Source: Colius striatus (Eukaryota > Chordata > Aves > Coliiformes > Coliidae). From it: a stretch of 64,000 bases of DNA. Where the stretch lies: contig NC_084769.1 in NCBI RefSeq assembly GCF_028858725.1, forward strand, positions 10,975,501 to 11,039,500, written 5' to 3'. Shown piece after piece: positions 1 to 13,599 of this stretch (position 1 is its first letter; the number at the start of each line of letters is the position of its first letter). A program made the translations under genes and the position numbers. The notes under the pieces were generated by a model, which was not told where the DNA came from, ran no database searches, and saw nothing but the letters and a program-made list of their open reading frames with translations.

Positions 1-3000
1 TATTTTCTAACTGCAGAATTTGGTGCAACTTTGTTGTTACTCAGCCTCATGGTAGGATGCACAAGTTTCTCCTTCAGGCAGTAGGATGCTGCTCCTACTC
101 CCAACCTACAACCAGCAAATGTGGGGTCCTTGCAGCCTCTGGTTTGATTTTGAGGGTGATGATTTTTTCCTTAGTGTTTTGGCTGTCTTTAAAGCAACAC
201 CAAAGCTAAATATGGTGCTATTTGAGAAGGATTGGCATAACCAATCCCACAGCCATGTGTCCCAGCATCCACCTCCTTGTGCCCCACGGCCTGGGACAAG
301 GGGTCTGCTGTCTCGCTCTGACTCAGCAAACCCCCTCCTGTGAAATGGAGGGTGACTCTTCATCGTCCTCTTCCTTCCCTTGTCCTCCCACCAGCTCAGA
401 TTTCACCCTGTGTTCCTGAATTGTGTGTATGTTGGTGTTGGGGTGCAGTCCCAATGGTTCCCCTGCCCGAGGAGTGGGCTGGCATTTTGGTGGCAGCACG
501 ACCTCTTGTTTTAGCTCTGGTGACCTTAGCAATAAGAGGCTGACTTCTTGAATGAGCTGCCTGAGGAGCCTGGGATAGGTCAGAGATTTCTTGGGCAGAT
601 CAAAAGCCAGAGATGTTTTTCTGACAGCCCTGGAGCTCCCTGTCATGATTTATGAATTATATATGCTGTATATGTTTAGCTGAAGAGGCTCACTGTGGGG
701 ATGAGGGCTGCTTTGTGCAACCAGGAAAGAGCATGCGGCTTCGGAGAGCCACCGTCTACCAAGAGATACCTCCTCAAATGCATTCTCTGGGGGCTATCAA
801 AGTGTCTTAAGGGACTGTGGCAAAGAGATCCTGGGAGACTCAGCAAAAATTGTCAGGATATTTTCATGTGTCAGCATTTTAATGAGAGACTGAGTTATGG
901 GGAAGCAGACCCAGACCACAGGAGCTGGGAGCTCTGGTCTTGCAGCAGTAGCCTTGCAACCTTCCCTTGTTTCACTAACCCTCTTTTTCTTTGGAGCTTC
1001 AGCAGATCCCATGGAGTACATTTCTCCCTTGGTAAGTGCTACATGCCCTGGCAGATTTTGAGTTTCATATGCTCTTGTGGAGGTTTGATGCCCAAAGGCA
1101 GTCTGCCGGGCTCCTGGAGCTCTTCACACCCTGAGAGCTGCTGTCATACCAGTGACACTTAGCTCATGTTCTTGAAGCTGTCCTCACAGCTCAGAGAGTT
1201 GTGGTGCTTTTCTCCTCTCCACGAGACAAGATGTTGTTTAGCCCCATGCTTGTGTGGCTTGACCTGAGCCCTATTTCTGACAGAGCACAAGCGAGATTTT
1301 CCTGATGCTGATGCAAAACAGGGCAAGAGAACTGATTATTAATTTTAAGGCCAGAATTTTTCCATGTGAACAATACAGTAACCCCGATATCAAGTCTGTA
1401 ACTTCTATTCTGCTGGAACAACTTTACTGTGTCATGCTTATCTTCATCTACTGTGTATTTCATCTTCCAGTATATAAATCTTGTTTTTCCTCTGTCTCAT
1501 AGAAGAAGAAAACCTCTGCCAGAAAGCACCTCTCTGGGACCTGGTTATGGATGACGACTAGCTCACCTTCCAACTCTCTTGGCTAAACTAAAGATACTGA
1601 AAGCCTTCAGCTCTACCACTGTAAGACAGGTTTTACAATCCTGAATTATCCTTGTATTTTTTTATCCTGGGCTAGGTAAATCCAGAACTGCACCAGCTCT
1701 CTACCCTGGAAGGACTCACCACTCCCTGGTGTGAGGGTTTCTGTTAGCAGTGGTGCAATTACAGCTCCTTTCTGCACCTTCTGCTGAGAAAGCCGTGTCA
1801 AGATGCTGCCCTCCGGCAGCCGCTCACACTGGGGAGAAGTTTAAGGGTAGATATTTTGAAGCTTTGCTAGGGCTGACCCAAGGAGAATTAGGGCAATCCA
1901 GCAGCTGAAATTTCAGTGGTCTGTCTGACTACAGCCCTTTTTTCCATCAGGTACAGACAAAAGGGGTCAGACGTGCTGCCTGATGGCCCCTTCACCGTGC
2001 TGCTGATTAAAGGGGTAGAGACAGGCAGCACGGAGCACAAGTTGAGGTCTCTGCTACCCTGCTGTAAACTCCTCAGGAGAGCAGCAGAGTCCCTAAAGAT
2101 GCTCAGCTGGAGTCATTCTGTGACATCAGAGATGCAATCGGGGCCATTTTCCCTATGGCAAGTCTTAAACCTCCATGCAGCTTTGCTGCTGTCGCCAACC
2201 CAGAGCTGTCACTCTTTAAAGAGAAGCTGGATGAGCAGTGGGATTTGTTACTTGAAGAACAGCTGAATGTGTATTTTTCTGACAATTTGGGGAACTTGCT
2301 GTTCCCTTCTCTCTTAATGTTACTGCAAAGTGGGCTCCCAGGGCACTTTAACTGCCTCAGAATGACTGTAGGGTCAATCTTAACACGATACATAAGGGAA
2401 GTGGATGTAGAAAACATATATCACTGTTGAGCTGAATCAGAGAGAGCAAGCCTGGGCTTATTTATTTTTCCCCATACTGAGGCAAATTTTGTCATCATAT
2501 CACTCACGTAACCTTTCAGATGAACTCAGTAATCATGAAATGTTTTAGTTTGGCTCCTTCCAGATTAAAACCCTGCCTTTCAGAAAAAGGAAACCAAAAG
2601 TTAAATAACTCCCAAATTAGGTATTTCTGAAGGATAATTAGTGGTCTTCTTCCTTACCAAAACCAACCCTGTAGTAATTCTTTCAATTCTGCTCCAAATG
2701 TGATCACTTTAGCAGGATGTTGTCACTATAGTATCCTACATTTCAAGCCGCACTTTAGGGTATTATCTGCAACAATGAATAATAGATATCTCTGCAACTG
2801 TCTTAAAAATCCCTCCCAAATGTCTCAAATCTCCCCATCTGGGTCTCTCTGCTTCAACAGTTGCACCAATGGTCGCATTTGCCTATACACGAATTACCAA
2901 CTGATCACATTCTTTCATTCCCTGTTCCTGTAGATAGGGGGACCCACACGAAGTGAACGCAGATACAGATCCCTGCCCCCGATTATTTCATCTGGAGGCA

Positions 3001-3159
3001 AAAAAATGCTGGAATTATAATCCTTCTACTTGATTGCTTTCAGCAAAAAGCAACTTTAGTTGCACTGCAATTTCTACAATGAGCAGGATGAGTCTGTAAG
3101 AGCTCACTGTAAAAAGTGCCGTTGTCCGTGCAAGTATCTGGATACATACTAAATAGGGA

Positions 3160-3215
3160 TATATGTGTGTATACACACACACAGGCATTGTATATACAGA
3201 AAGACACGCACACAT
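3160..3215. repeat. Short TG/CA-rich tract with 16-bp palindrome
   Basis: Alternating TG and CA dinucleotides meet at a perfect palindrome, TGTGTGTATACACACA at 3164-3179, followed by degenerate CA repeats. A simple-sequence tract. Confidence 0.7.
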
Positions 3216-3504
3216 ACTTAGGAGATGTATATATAACACTCACTTATATACAAGTCTATTCCTTGTTATGAAACAATCATTGAGATATAAACAAGAGAAG
3301 TTAAACCACGGATGGGCACGTTTTCAAGTGCTGCTGGAGGGTTTTATCTACAGTAATGAAGAAGTGCTATCAAAACCTAAACAGGGCACTTACTACAAAG
3401 AAATCTCTACGTAAGTGCTGGAAAGGTTTGCCGAATAACCAGATGTTGTTGCAAAGACACTTCTCCTCCCCCTCTCCCCATTTCTTTCCTTCTCTAATAG
3501 TTCG

Positions 3505-4335
3505 ATTAATTCCGTGCGTAAACCGGGGCTGATAGAAGTTCTAAGCCACAAACTTCACCACATCTGGACACTGTTGAAGCCACTAAACATTTGCTTTTAA
3601 TCTCCCTCAATAAAAGAAAAGCTCCCAACAAGTAATGCTGATCTATATATATACTTTTGTGCTGTAAACACTGACCTCTGTGAGCTGCTCCGAGCGAGCA
3701 CGCAGTGCTTCCCACCAAGGCGATCGCTCGCCCTTCGCCGTAAGAGAAACACACGGCTGAAGCGGTTGGAGCAGTGTATTCTGCTAAACTCTCAGCTATT
3801 TCCAATCCTCTGGCTAATTGCTGTCAAGGGACGAATCACAGATCAGCTATTTTGCTGGAGGAAGGAAAAATAAACGACCTCTCGGAATACGTTCCTTAAC
3901 GTTGTCTAACCAGAAGCGCTTTTTCTACTCACCGAAGGAGAGCAGCAGGAAGGAAAGTGGACCCCATCTCCTCCAGTAACCCATTTTCTGGATCCCTCCA
4001 GCGAGCAGAAGCCTGGCTTCACGGCATTGACCAGCTCATCTTCCCTCAGTGCAGGCGGTCTCCTGCCTTGCCGCTGTCAAGTGCGGAGCCCCGAGCCTGC
4101 GAGGCTCCCGGCTGGGCTTGCCGGGAAGGCGGATCCAGCCACTACAGCCCAGCTGTGTGTGGGGGCCGCCCAGGAACTGCAGTTGATGAACAAACTCAGC
4201 CTGACTCTCCTCTTGAAATATATACAAATACAGGAGGGGGCAGCTGGGGGAAGAAACCTGGCTCCAAGAAAAAGAGGCTGGTTTTATTCTTTCTGATGAC
4301 AACGCGGAGCTGCTCCGGGCTCCGTACGGAACAAG
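3505..4335. promoter_or_regulatory. CpG-enriched block, possible regulatory element or minor promoter
   Basis: CpG dinucleotides are frequent here and rare in the flanks. Dense patches are at 3690-3740 and 4045-4150. It contains no recognisable coding exon. The role is inferred only from composition. Confidence 0.35.
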
Positions 4336-5424
4336 GATCTTGGAAGGGGACCTAATGTCTGCTGCATGCATCTAATCAAAAAGGCATGGGTACTCCTGGG
4401 TGCCTCTTTCAGCTGAATAAAATTCAGAAGGTAACACTTCAGTATGCTGATATGCCATAAATTTGCTGTTTTCCACTCCTCCCTCTCAGAAGTTAACTCT
4501 GTTTCTTAAGTAAGCTTTAAAGGGCTATATTTTTAATAGGGGGAAATAGAAGTTTTAGGGCAGCTTTTTTCAGAAAGACCACATCAATATAAACTCAGCC
4601 TAAAGTTAGTGCTTTTGACCCAATTAAAGCAGCAGGATTTAGACATATATGTTTTGCTGAATCGGGGCCTAAAATAATAACATAGAGCATTTAAATAGCT
4701 GCTTTCTCCCCAAAATCTCAAGCTGCTTTGCAAAAATTTGTAAGAAATATTATCCCACTTAACAAAAAGGAAACTGTGAAAAACAGCAGAAATCTGACTT
4801 GCCTTGATTGTTAATCAATCCGTGACAAAAGGAGGGGTAAAATCCTCAAACCCCTGCCCTATGATCTACCCCAGCCCTCCAGATTGTGCTAAAATAACGA
4901 TCAATGCACTCAAGTTAGGCAGAGAAAGAGATGTTGTTATTAAAGGTTTTTGCAGACAAAAGGCCTGCCCCAAGGTAAAGCTGTTTTTTATAAATACTGA
5001 TAAGTTTTTTATGCATTTGCAGCATTCTCATGCAGGGAATCTCCAGCTTTTTGGTTACCCAATTTACTACTCATCTTTCAGTTGATTAACCAGTGCAGGG
5101 TGGATACGTGCTGTATCTGTATATGCTTGTGTGCATGTGCAATCATTACTGGTGATCATCTTACTCCATTGGATTTGGAGCTCCTTTCTTTCTATTAATC
5201 TTCCCAATAAACTGCATGTACTTGTTCTGTAAACTTCATAGAAATTCTTCTGTTAGTGAGTTAAACGATGGCACCTCTCTTCCCTTCTTCTGTATTTCAA
5301 AAGGAGAAAGGGGAGATGTTACATGAGGTACGTACACAGCTGGTGAACACAAAGTGTGTCCCTTATGCCACAGATATACAAGCATGACACTGCAGAGAGT
5401 TGCTTGGTCTGCTCTGACTTGCTT

Positions 5425-6066
5425 CAGGGTGCCCAGAAACTTGCCCAGGTGGCCAAGAAGGCCAATGGCAACTTGGCTTCTATCAGAAATAGTGTGACCA
5501 GCAGGACCAGGGCAGTGATTGTCCCCCTGTACTCAGCACTGGTGAAGCCACACCTCGAGTGCTGTGTTCAGTTCTGGGCCCCTCGCTACAAGAGGGACAC
5601 TGAGGTGCTGAAGCATGTCCAGAGACAGGCAATGAAGCTGAGGAAGGGTCTGGAGCACAAGTCTGATGAGAAGAGCTGAGGGAACTGGGGATGTTTAGCC
5701 TGGAGAAGGCTGAAGGGAGACCTGATCACTCTCTACAACTACCTGACAGGAGGTTGTACCAAGGTGGGGCTAGGTCTCTTCTCCCAAGTAATGGGTGACA
5801 GAATGAGAGGAAATGGCTTCAAGTTGTGCCAGAGGAGGTTTAGATTGTATATTAGGAAGAGCTTTTTTCACTGAGAGGGTTGTTATATGTTGGCACAAGC
5901 TGCCCAGGGAGGTGGTGGAGTCCCTATCCCTGGAGATACCTAAAAGCCATGTAGATGAGATGTTGAGGGCCATGGTTTAGTGGTGGGCTTGGCAGTGTGA
6001 GGTTAGTGTTTGGACTTGATGATCTTGCAGGTCTTTTCCAACTGAAATGGTTCTATGATTCTATGT
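5425..6066 (+). mobile_element. CR1 LINE 3' fragment, sense
   Basis: 5'-truncated CR1. It begins in the C-terminal part of ORF2 ([18 protein letters not shown], then [20 protein letters not shown]), runs through a decayed ORF end broken by a stop near 5679, and ends in the 3' UTR block TTTTCCAACTGAAATGG and TTCTATGATTCTATG. It is non-functional. Confidence 0.93.
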
Positions 6067-9000
6067 CTATTTAGTCCATTCTCCATGGAGAAATGCTGAA
6101 TGTCCCTGTGATAACAGAGCAGGAAGCTAGGTGGGTGTCCTGAGATACTCCCAGGGGTACACAGAGAACGTGTCTGGAAGGACGAACCTAGAAAAGCCTG
6201 TCTGACCAGGGGAGATACCTCCTGCTCCCAGCCCTGGAGGACATCACCTAGAGGTAAGGTGCTCTCCTTCATTTGGTCTTTACATCCAATTAGGCATCCT
6301 TCTACATCCTATGTATTTTTAATCAAGAGATGAGTTGGCCTGAGTAACAGCAGCTAAGATATGGCCCTTGATGGCTAAGGATGAACAAATGTGTACTAAA
6401 CTGTCAGAAAGGCATCACTTGCCAATGAGCATATTGAAACCACTGTGTGCACAGTGGTGTCTTTGGGTGACCTACCAACTCTCCTCTTTCTGATTCAGAG
6501 CATTTCAAGGTGCCCAGAGATTGCTCAGACTGCTGGTTGGATTTGCAGACGTGAGCCTTTCTGTGTGTTACAAGATAGCTGGATAGGGCTTGTGTTAGGA
6601 ACATTGCAGATCATTCACAATCCATGGGAGCTGCCTTTAAAATCAGGAAGAATCCCCTACTGCCTATGAAACTCGGAGAGAGAGAAATAATGTCCCCAGC
6701 AAGAGCCTGGAGGGGATTTAAACAATGGTGAACATTGAACAAACACTCTGTATGATTTGGAAGTGCAAGGGAAACAAGGGATATTATTTTTTTAGCAGCA
6801 GAACCTGGGAAGGCAGCAGGAAGCCTGCACAATGTCCCTGCAGCCAGAGACCCTGAGCTGTGGGGAGCTGTATTTTCCAAAATCCCAGGCAATCCCAAAG
6901 AACTTCTGGGCCAAACTGAACTCTGTAAAATGCTTTGTCCCGTCTGCAGAATAATAGGCAGAGATTTGGGGCCTAAGCTCACTGAAATGAGAGGAGAGGC
7001 AGTAGCTCTCCCATGTGATGGCATCTTTTACAAGGTACATGGGTTTCTACAGGAAGCTCTACAAGGGAAACCTTTTGGGGAGCAATGTTTGATCTGCATT
7101 TCCATATTTCCTTATTTCTAGTCACTGTTAAACCTGCTCTTGGTGAAACATGGTGTCGTGGTGACATATGCAAGGGTTTCTTTCCTAAACTGGCTGCTGG
7201 ACTCTGCAGGCTGCTTTCTGCACAGAGGGAACCTGTCTCTTCAGCCCTTGCTGCAAGTAAGATTACACAGAGCTAGATGTGCCTTTCCACAGCCTGAATT
7301 TTTGGTCCACTGAGCTGAGGCTATAGTAAGCAAACCTCATCTGCAAAATAGGAAGAATGTGAAGCTGGGAGCTCATTTATTTCTTAAGCTTTACTTCTTT
7401 CAGTGTGAGTCACCCCTGATGGAGCAGGGAGCCATGCAGCATATGCCCCACTGACCTGGGCTTTTCTCTGACCAACAGCTCTATTCTGGAGCCTCTGATT
7501 ATTTCTCAGACCTTACCCAGGTAAAAAAAAGCAAACTAAAAGTCCACTGAAGTTACTCAGGGAAACGTGAGTAAGAGCTCTGGGCTTTAGCCTAAAGAGT
7601 CTAAACTCACATTATAGAGTATTGCTTCCATGAGAGAACACACTGACCTTTGCAGTAAGACACTGGGGAGGAAGAAGAGATAAATGGTTATTTTTATTGT
7701 TGACTTGTTTATTCTTTTTGGTGTAAATTCCCCTGTTCCTCCATTAGTGGTCTGGACAACCTCATAACTCAAGACACACTAGAGGCTGGATTTAGGCAGA
7801 GGAACGCAAGGTCTCTGCAGGGTGCTTTTTAAGTTGCATTGTGGGAGCAGTTTTCCCAAAGTTCTCATCTAGGAGCTGGAAGATATTTACTAAGGAAGTA
7901 AAATAAAACTTTGGACACCTGAAACAATATAGTGCATATTGAAATGAAGGTTTCCAACAGGCAGAGTTTCCACTGTGGGAAGCAAGGTTCTGCAATCAAT
8001 CAATAGATGTGAAGCTCTCAATGTGAGGCACTAAACACCCTTGTGCAGTGTAACATCATGATGGACATGTGTCAGACCCAGGTGAGTCAAACTGCTTATT
8101 CTTCCCAGGTGCAGAGATTATAGCAGGGGCATTGGGTTTTAAATGATTGGCTACAACAAAAGGTGCTGGATTTACTTCTGCAATTAGAAGTAAATTGGCC
8201 CTCTTGATTGCTTACACATTACATGACTGGACTAGTGTCTGCTGCATCTGCTTTATTCTCCTTTAATCTGTTGTGATATTGGGCTTCGGGTAAGGTCCAT
8301 GGGTGCTTCTGTTGTGAAGAGGATCTGGTTTATACTTTGAAGTTTTACAAGGCAGGTCTAACGAAAACAGCTACCTGATAGAATCAGGACATAGCTTCTA
8401 TTGGTGAGCACAAATCCATGCTTCTTAATTTATCTGCATATATTGTGTGGTTGTATTGAACTGCTTCCACATTGTCCTGGCAGTTAATTAAGCCCTAGGA
8501 ATTTCACTGTCATCACTTCTGCATCTTATAAGCACAGTGTCAGTTTCACCATGCCATCAGCACCAGTAGCCTGAGAAGGATGTGCACCTTGCACTGTGCA
8601 TCTGATCCGGTCACCATCTCTATCCTGCATTCACAAGGACACTGGCACTGGAGCTGGGTGCCCACCACTCTCTGGGAAAAATTCTCATGACTTTCCTCTT
8701 GCCTCAGTTTCATAGTGTGTTGATATTTCTTTGAGCCCATGTACGTGATACTATGGTTTGTGCTTCCTACTGTCTCCTAGGGGAAGATGCCATGGCTTGA
8801 CCTTTGGCATATTCCATTCTCTTGCTGCAGCTGGACTATCCCAGCAACAACTGGTGTGCTGGTAACTTTTGATGGTCAGATAGCATGAGGAGTGCAATCA
8901 AAGCCAGAAATACATCCTGAGGGACATATTTATACCTCCCTTGGGTACAGGTGGCCTTGTCTGCATTGTCACAATCACTTCCCCCAAGCCCTGCCAACTT

Positions 9001-10900
9001 CCCTGTGTTCCTGTCTCCCAGTTAATGCTTGTTTTGGTAGCCACGCAGGATAAATGCATTTTCCAAGTGATGCTTGACTTTTATTGGAGTCTTTTTGTGG
9101 TCCAGAAACACTGACCTAACCTCTAACTTGACTAAAGCTACATCAAGTAAAGGTCTACTTTGCCCATCTCTACCATTTTTCGTTGTTAAGTTCTCCTGGA
9201 GGGGGAGGGTCCTGTTCAATTCTATCCCAAATCACTTTTCTCTCTTCCTATACATTTTTGGGTTCTTCTCACAGCTTTCTTTGTGCTGATTTGAAGGCAC
9301 TTTCAGTAATTTTTTGTGCACATTATTGATGTGATTGCACAGATTCTTTCGAAAATATGGCTTAGTTTTGGCTTTTTTGTTTGTATTCAAGGATCCAGAT
9401 CTGCTGTTGCTGAAATGAGTGGAAACCACTGCTACTAGCTTCAGACTGAGGGGGACTGAGAGATTTCTCCCACCCCAAAACATACCCAATATCTCTTTTT
9501 CACAAGTTTTTCTTTCTCTGGATATTCAACAAGATGTTGATTTTTTTCCCTACTCTTTAGTGGCCATTTCACTCAGCCATTTAGATACCAGAACTATGTG
9601 TAGGAGGAGCCTGGACTCATGTGAGGAAAGGATTTCCCATTTATTAGTTTTGAACCTACTTTTCTTCCTGCACTCTTCCATGCTGGAGCAGCTACTCATG
9701 TATTTTACTGACATTCATGCCTCTGCTGTGTTTTCTTAGAGAACTTAAGCAAGTACTGTTTTCTGCTCCATCCATCATACCAATGACACCACATGCAGAC
9801 AGATGCCACGCTCTTCAGTGAGGATCAGACTTTAAAGACAAAAAACACAAGCTGGCATCACTTTGTGTTAGCAAACATCTTTGGGTCTGAAGGAAATAAT
9901 CTGTAGAGGGAGGCATGAGCAGTTTGAGAGCCTGAGTCATGTTCTTTGTACTATTGTTACTGGTAATGAAATTATGATAGGATCCAGGAGCATGAACCAT
10001 GAATCAGGAATGTGGTTTTGAAGGGAAACTCCTGGCCATTCCACTGAGGCTTGTGCTACAGAGCACTCTTACGGCACACACAGAATGGACTTTTTTTCCC
10101 AGTAGAGCTAAACTGGAAGGTGTGAGGGGTGGCCAGTCCCCAGGAACAGGTTAGCAGCACCCTAAAAAACCTCCCCTCAAATATGTGTGGTGTGGATTCG
10201 AGCTGTGTTATTCCATGAATCTACTCATAATGTACCTCACTGCTTGTGAGCACCAGCACAACCAGGCATATCACAAACACACAGATAGTCACCTCTTGTC
10301 AGTGGGAATGTTGGCTGGTTAACTCATTCTTCCCAGGGCTATTGAAAGGTGTTGTGGCACAGATGCAAAGCCTAGCCACCACTTTAGGTGTTTTCACTTA
10401 AGTTCTCAGTAGCATTGTGATGGTTGGTTGTGGTGGTTGTATTATCATTGAATTCTAACTACTTCTAAGGAGCTGAAGGGATGAGGAACACTAAATAAGT
10501 TACTGAAAATCAGTGTTGTTACAACACTACCTCTCTGATGACAGCTTCAGAGACTGAAGGGACTTGGAGGTAGGAAGTTCAGTTGAGCTTGGCTTCTTAT
10601 GGCTGAAGAATGAGGGACATGCTGCCTAGTGAAGATGCTGAAGAGCAGGACAGTATCCTGGTTAGAGTAACTTGCAATAAATCAGATGTGCATCCTGACA
10701 AGGCCAGAGTCAGACAGCCAGACTGCACTAATGGTTGTGCCTAGGGAGGGGGGAAACACTAAAGCTTATTTTGACCGAAGCAGTGTGAGTACTGGAAGTA
10801 TTCCTGAAAGCAGTTTTTCTGTGAGACAACACTTAGCCTACATTGCAGGCTCAGGAAAAGCACTTTGTTGGTGACTTTGGTGCTTATTGAACACTTAATA
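6067..10900. other. Intergenic DNA without recognised features
   Basis: AT-rich unique sequence between two CR1 fragments. Only short chance ORFs were seen, on both strands. Confidence 0.6.
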
Positions 10901-11323
10901 AGATGATCAGGGGACTGGAGCATCCTTCTTGTGAGGAAAGGCTGCGAGAACTGGGGCTGTTTAGTCTGGAGGAGACTGAGGGGGGATCTCTCTAATATTT
11001 ACAAATATCTAAATGGTGGGTGGCAGGAGGTTGGGACAGCACTTTTTTCTATTGTATCTAGTGACAGGACAAAGGGTAACAGGATGAAGCTGGAACACAA
11101 AAAGTTCCATTTAAACATAAGAATAAACTACTTTACTGTTGAGGTGAGGGAGCCGTGGCACAGGCTGCCCAGGGAGGGTGTGGAGTCTCCTTCTCTGGAG
11201 TTCTTCAAAACCCACCTGGACACGTTCCTGTGTGACCTGATCTAGGTGAACCTGCTTCTACAGGGGAACTGGACTAGATGATCTCTAAAGGTCTCTTCTA
11301 ACTCCTACCATTCTGTGATTCTT
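10901..11323 (+). mobile_element. CR1 LINE 3' fragment, sense
   Basis: It starts GATGATCAGGGGACTGGAGC (the RT C-terminal end), passes through GAGCCGTGGCACAGGCTGCC and CACCTGGACACGTTCCTGTG, and ends GGAACTGGACTAGATGATCT followed by ATTCTGTGATTC. This is the 3' end of an avian CR1, 5'-truncated. Confidence 0.94.
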
Positions 11324-13254
11324 CATTGCATAGTAGGTCATCAGGACATGTCACATTCTCCTCTAAATGCTACCTAGGCTGCTGTTCATCTTGATTTGGG
11401 CACTTCAGTCATTATTCTCCTTCTACATACTTAGTTTTAAGTCTTCTCCACATGTCTCAGTAGTAGATCTCAGTATTTCACAGCTGAAATAGTTTTTGAA
11501 ACAACTGAATGTTAGACCTGCAAAATATTACTGTACTTTATTGGTAATGTTGTGTCCATAACAAAAATACTTAATACAAAGCAAGATATCCTGCATGAGC
11601 TTCACATAAATATTTCCATTATATCACTGATATGGATCAGGAAAATTTCAGTATGCACATCCTGCAAACGCAAGTGTAATTGATACAAGGTATGTATCTT
11701 AATGTACATCTTGGGTAAACATAAGAAAACCCGTACCCTAATGGAAAACAGACTTTGTCTTACAATGTGTAATCGTGCTTTTACATCTAAACTGGTCTCT
11801 GGGTTTAGAAAACAAATCTTAAATCAGACCTATTCAGAGGACAAATCACAGTTCACATACTCATAAAAAAACCCTTTTGTTCTAGGAAAGCCTTTTGTGG
11901 AAAAGCTTGGGAAACTCCTTCCAGCTAGAGTGGTGGAGGGGTGGGAAAGGAGGGACAGAGGTATCAGTTCAAACAATCTGAGGAAAAAGTTGAATAAACA
12001 TCGAAGACAACAGAATAGAAACCAGACGCCAAATATTAATTCACGGGGTCTTCAAAGGGGGTTTTGAGATTTATTTTAATTGCTGTTGAAAGAAAAAGAT
12101 TAATTTTTGGATGAAAAAGGTATGCAAATTCAGCCCCAACCAACACATAAAAAACCCTCATTTCCTATTCAAAGCAGAAAGAAGCAGAGCAAAGCAACCT
12201 GTAGCATCAACTCTTTAATCTCCTGAGGTGGCCTATAACCCCGGCTTTAAAAGGGCAGGAGAAAAAAAAACAGAGCTACATGAGAACAAGAAAGAGATGT
12301 ACTGCCTAAATCAATGGACAAGATTCTGGTGCAAAAAAATGGGACATCTCAAGGGAGTGATGTGATCTGTGAACCAGAGAATGATGGAGCTGCTCCCGAG
12401 TGTGAAAAATGATGTCTGGAGTATGAGGAATAAACAGGAATAAACAGGAAGAACTCCACCATCCACTTTGCCCCACAAGGATTGGGTGGGCACCACGGGG
12501 TCATGAGGGAATACACTCATAGGCTGCAATAATGAAGGTGTATTTACATAAGTATATATATATCTCAATATATTAACTGATCTTCATCAGGAGGTGAGGG
12601 TCAAACATGCTGAATGTCTCCAAAAAGACAGATTAAGAATCACAGGAATGCAGTTGTAAGGTGTGTTACTGCTCAATGAGAGCAGAGGAGACAGCTGGAG
12701 CTTTTATTGAGTAAATAATAGAGGCTTCCCCAGTGCTGAGCTCAGGGAATGTAAGCTCCTGAGGTACCTCCTGGGGAAGCATGGTGAGACGGGACACACT
12801 GCTTTGGCGTTGGCCAGCAGAGATGGTGGGCAGGAGAATGGCCTTGTGTGGATGTCGTATCACTGCCAGGAGGCAGGTGAAGGAAGAGGCAGGTCAGACG
12901 GGAGGGTAAGTAAAGGTGAACACAGCATGATCGAGTTCTTCACTGCTTGTAAAGGAGTGAGAGTGAGGAAATAACTGGCTAGAGGGCTTTAAAAAAATAA
13001 CCTGAGCTGCCTCATGTTAACAAACACCCTGTGGAAAAGTTAATAGCTGCTGGAAGAGACTCGATGAGGCAAAATGACAAGTTGTCCAGCCACAGACAAA
13101 AGGTAAGATGCAGCATGGATGCTCAGAAACTCTTCGGTGACCTGAGAGCAAAGAGAGGAACAACAACAAGTAAATCTTAGAAGTGTTTACAACTGTGTGC
13201 GTGAGGATGGGTGTTCAGAGGACAGCAGAAGGTCCGTCCATCTGGACAGGAGGC
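11324..13254. other. Intergenic DNA directly upstream of the SNX4 CpG island
   Basis: AT-rich. It contains an octamer-like TATGCAAATTC at about 12121 and a tandem 10-bp duplication (GGAATAAACA twice) near 12428-12447. No gene recognised. Confidence 0.6.
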
Positions 13255-13500
13255 TCACGCAGCGTTATAACGAGGGGTGCATTTGCCCCCGTGATCGCGA
13301 CTGGGTGCCCACCGCCGGGTACCTAACGGGGCGATTTTGAGCAGAGGGGTGGGCAGGACGCCGACAGCCTCGAAAGGGCTTAGATCAACTCAATCGGCGG
13401 GCGGCGGGACACGAAGGCTTGGCAGGGCCCCGGCCCCCGGCAGCGCCGGCCCCCGGGCGGACACACGCCCCCGCCCCGGCCGCGCTCTCTAGGACCTGCG

Positions 13501-13599
13501 ATGAGTTTGCCCGCCGGAGTCGGTCTCAGCGCCTGCGCGCAGGGAGGCGGCCGAGCCTCTTATCCCCATGGAGAGCACCGAGGCCGAGCCGAGCGATAG
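13501..13599 (+). other. Possible upstream ORF overlapping the SNX4 start codon
   Basis: An ATG at 13501 opens a 32-codon frame that ends at TAG 13597-13599, out of frame with and overlapping the SNX4 start at 13568. If the transcript begins upstream of 13501, this could lower SNX4 translation. Whether the ATG lies inside the mRNA is unknown, and CpG-island ORFs often occur by chance. Confidence 0.3.

Larger units (their letters stand above)
1..5424. other. Upstream intergenic DNA, no gene recognised
   Basis: No ORF here resembles a known protein. CpG density rises between about 3505 and 4335. A short TG/CA-rich tract lies at 3160-3215. In mammals OSBPL11 lies upstream of SNX4 on the same strand, but I could not recognise its final coding exon here; part of this stretch could be 3' UTR. 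Confidence 0.6.

Noticed and set aside
695..1162. 155-codon open frame upstream
   Set aside because: No recognised motif or family, no repeat relation, and random-looking composition; could be UTR or chance.
3957..4355. 132-codon open frame in the CpG-enriched block
   Set aside because: No known domain; the GC-richer block lowers stop-codon frequency, so an open frame of this size is expected.
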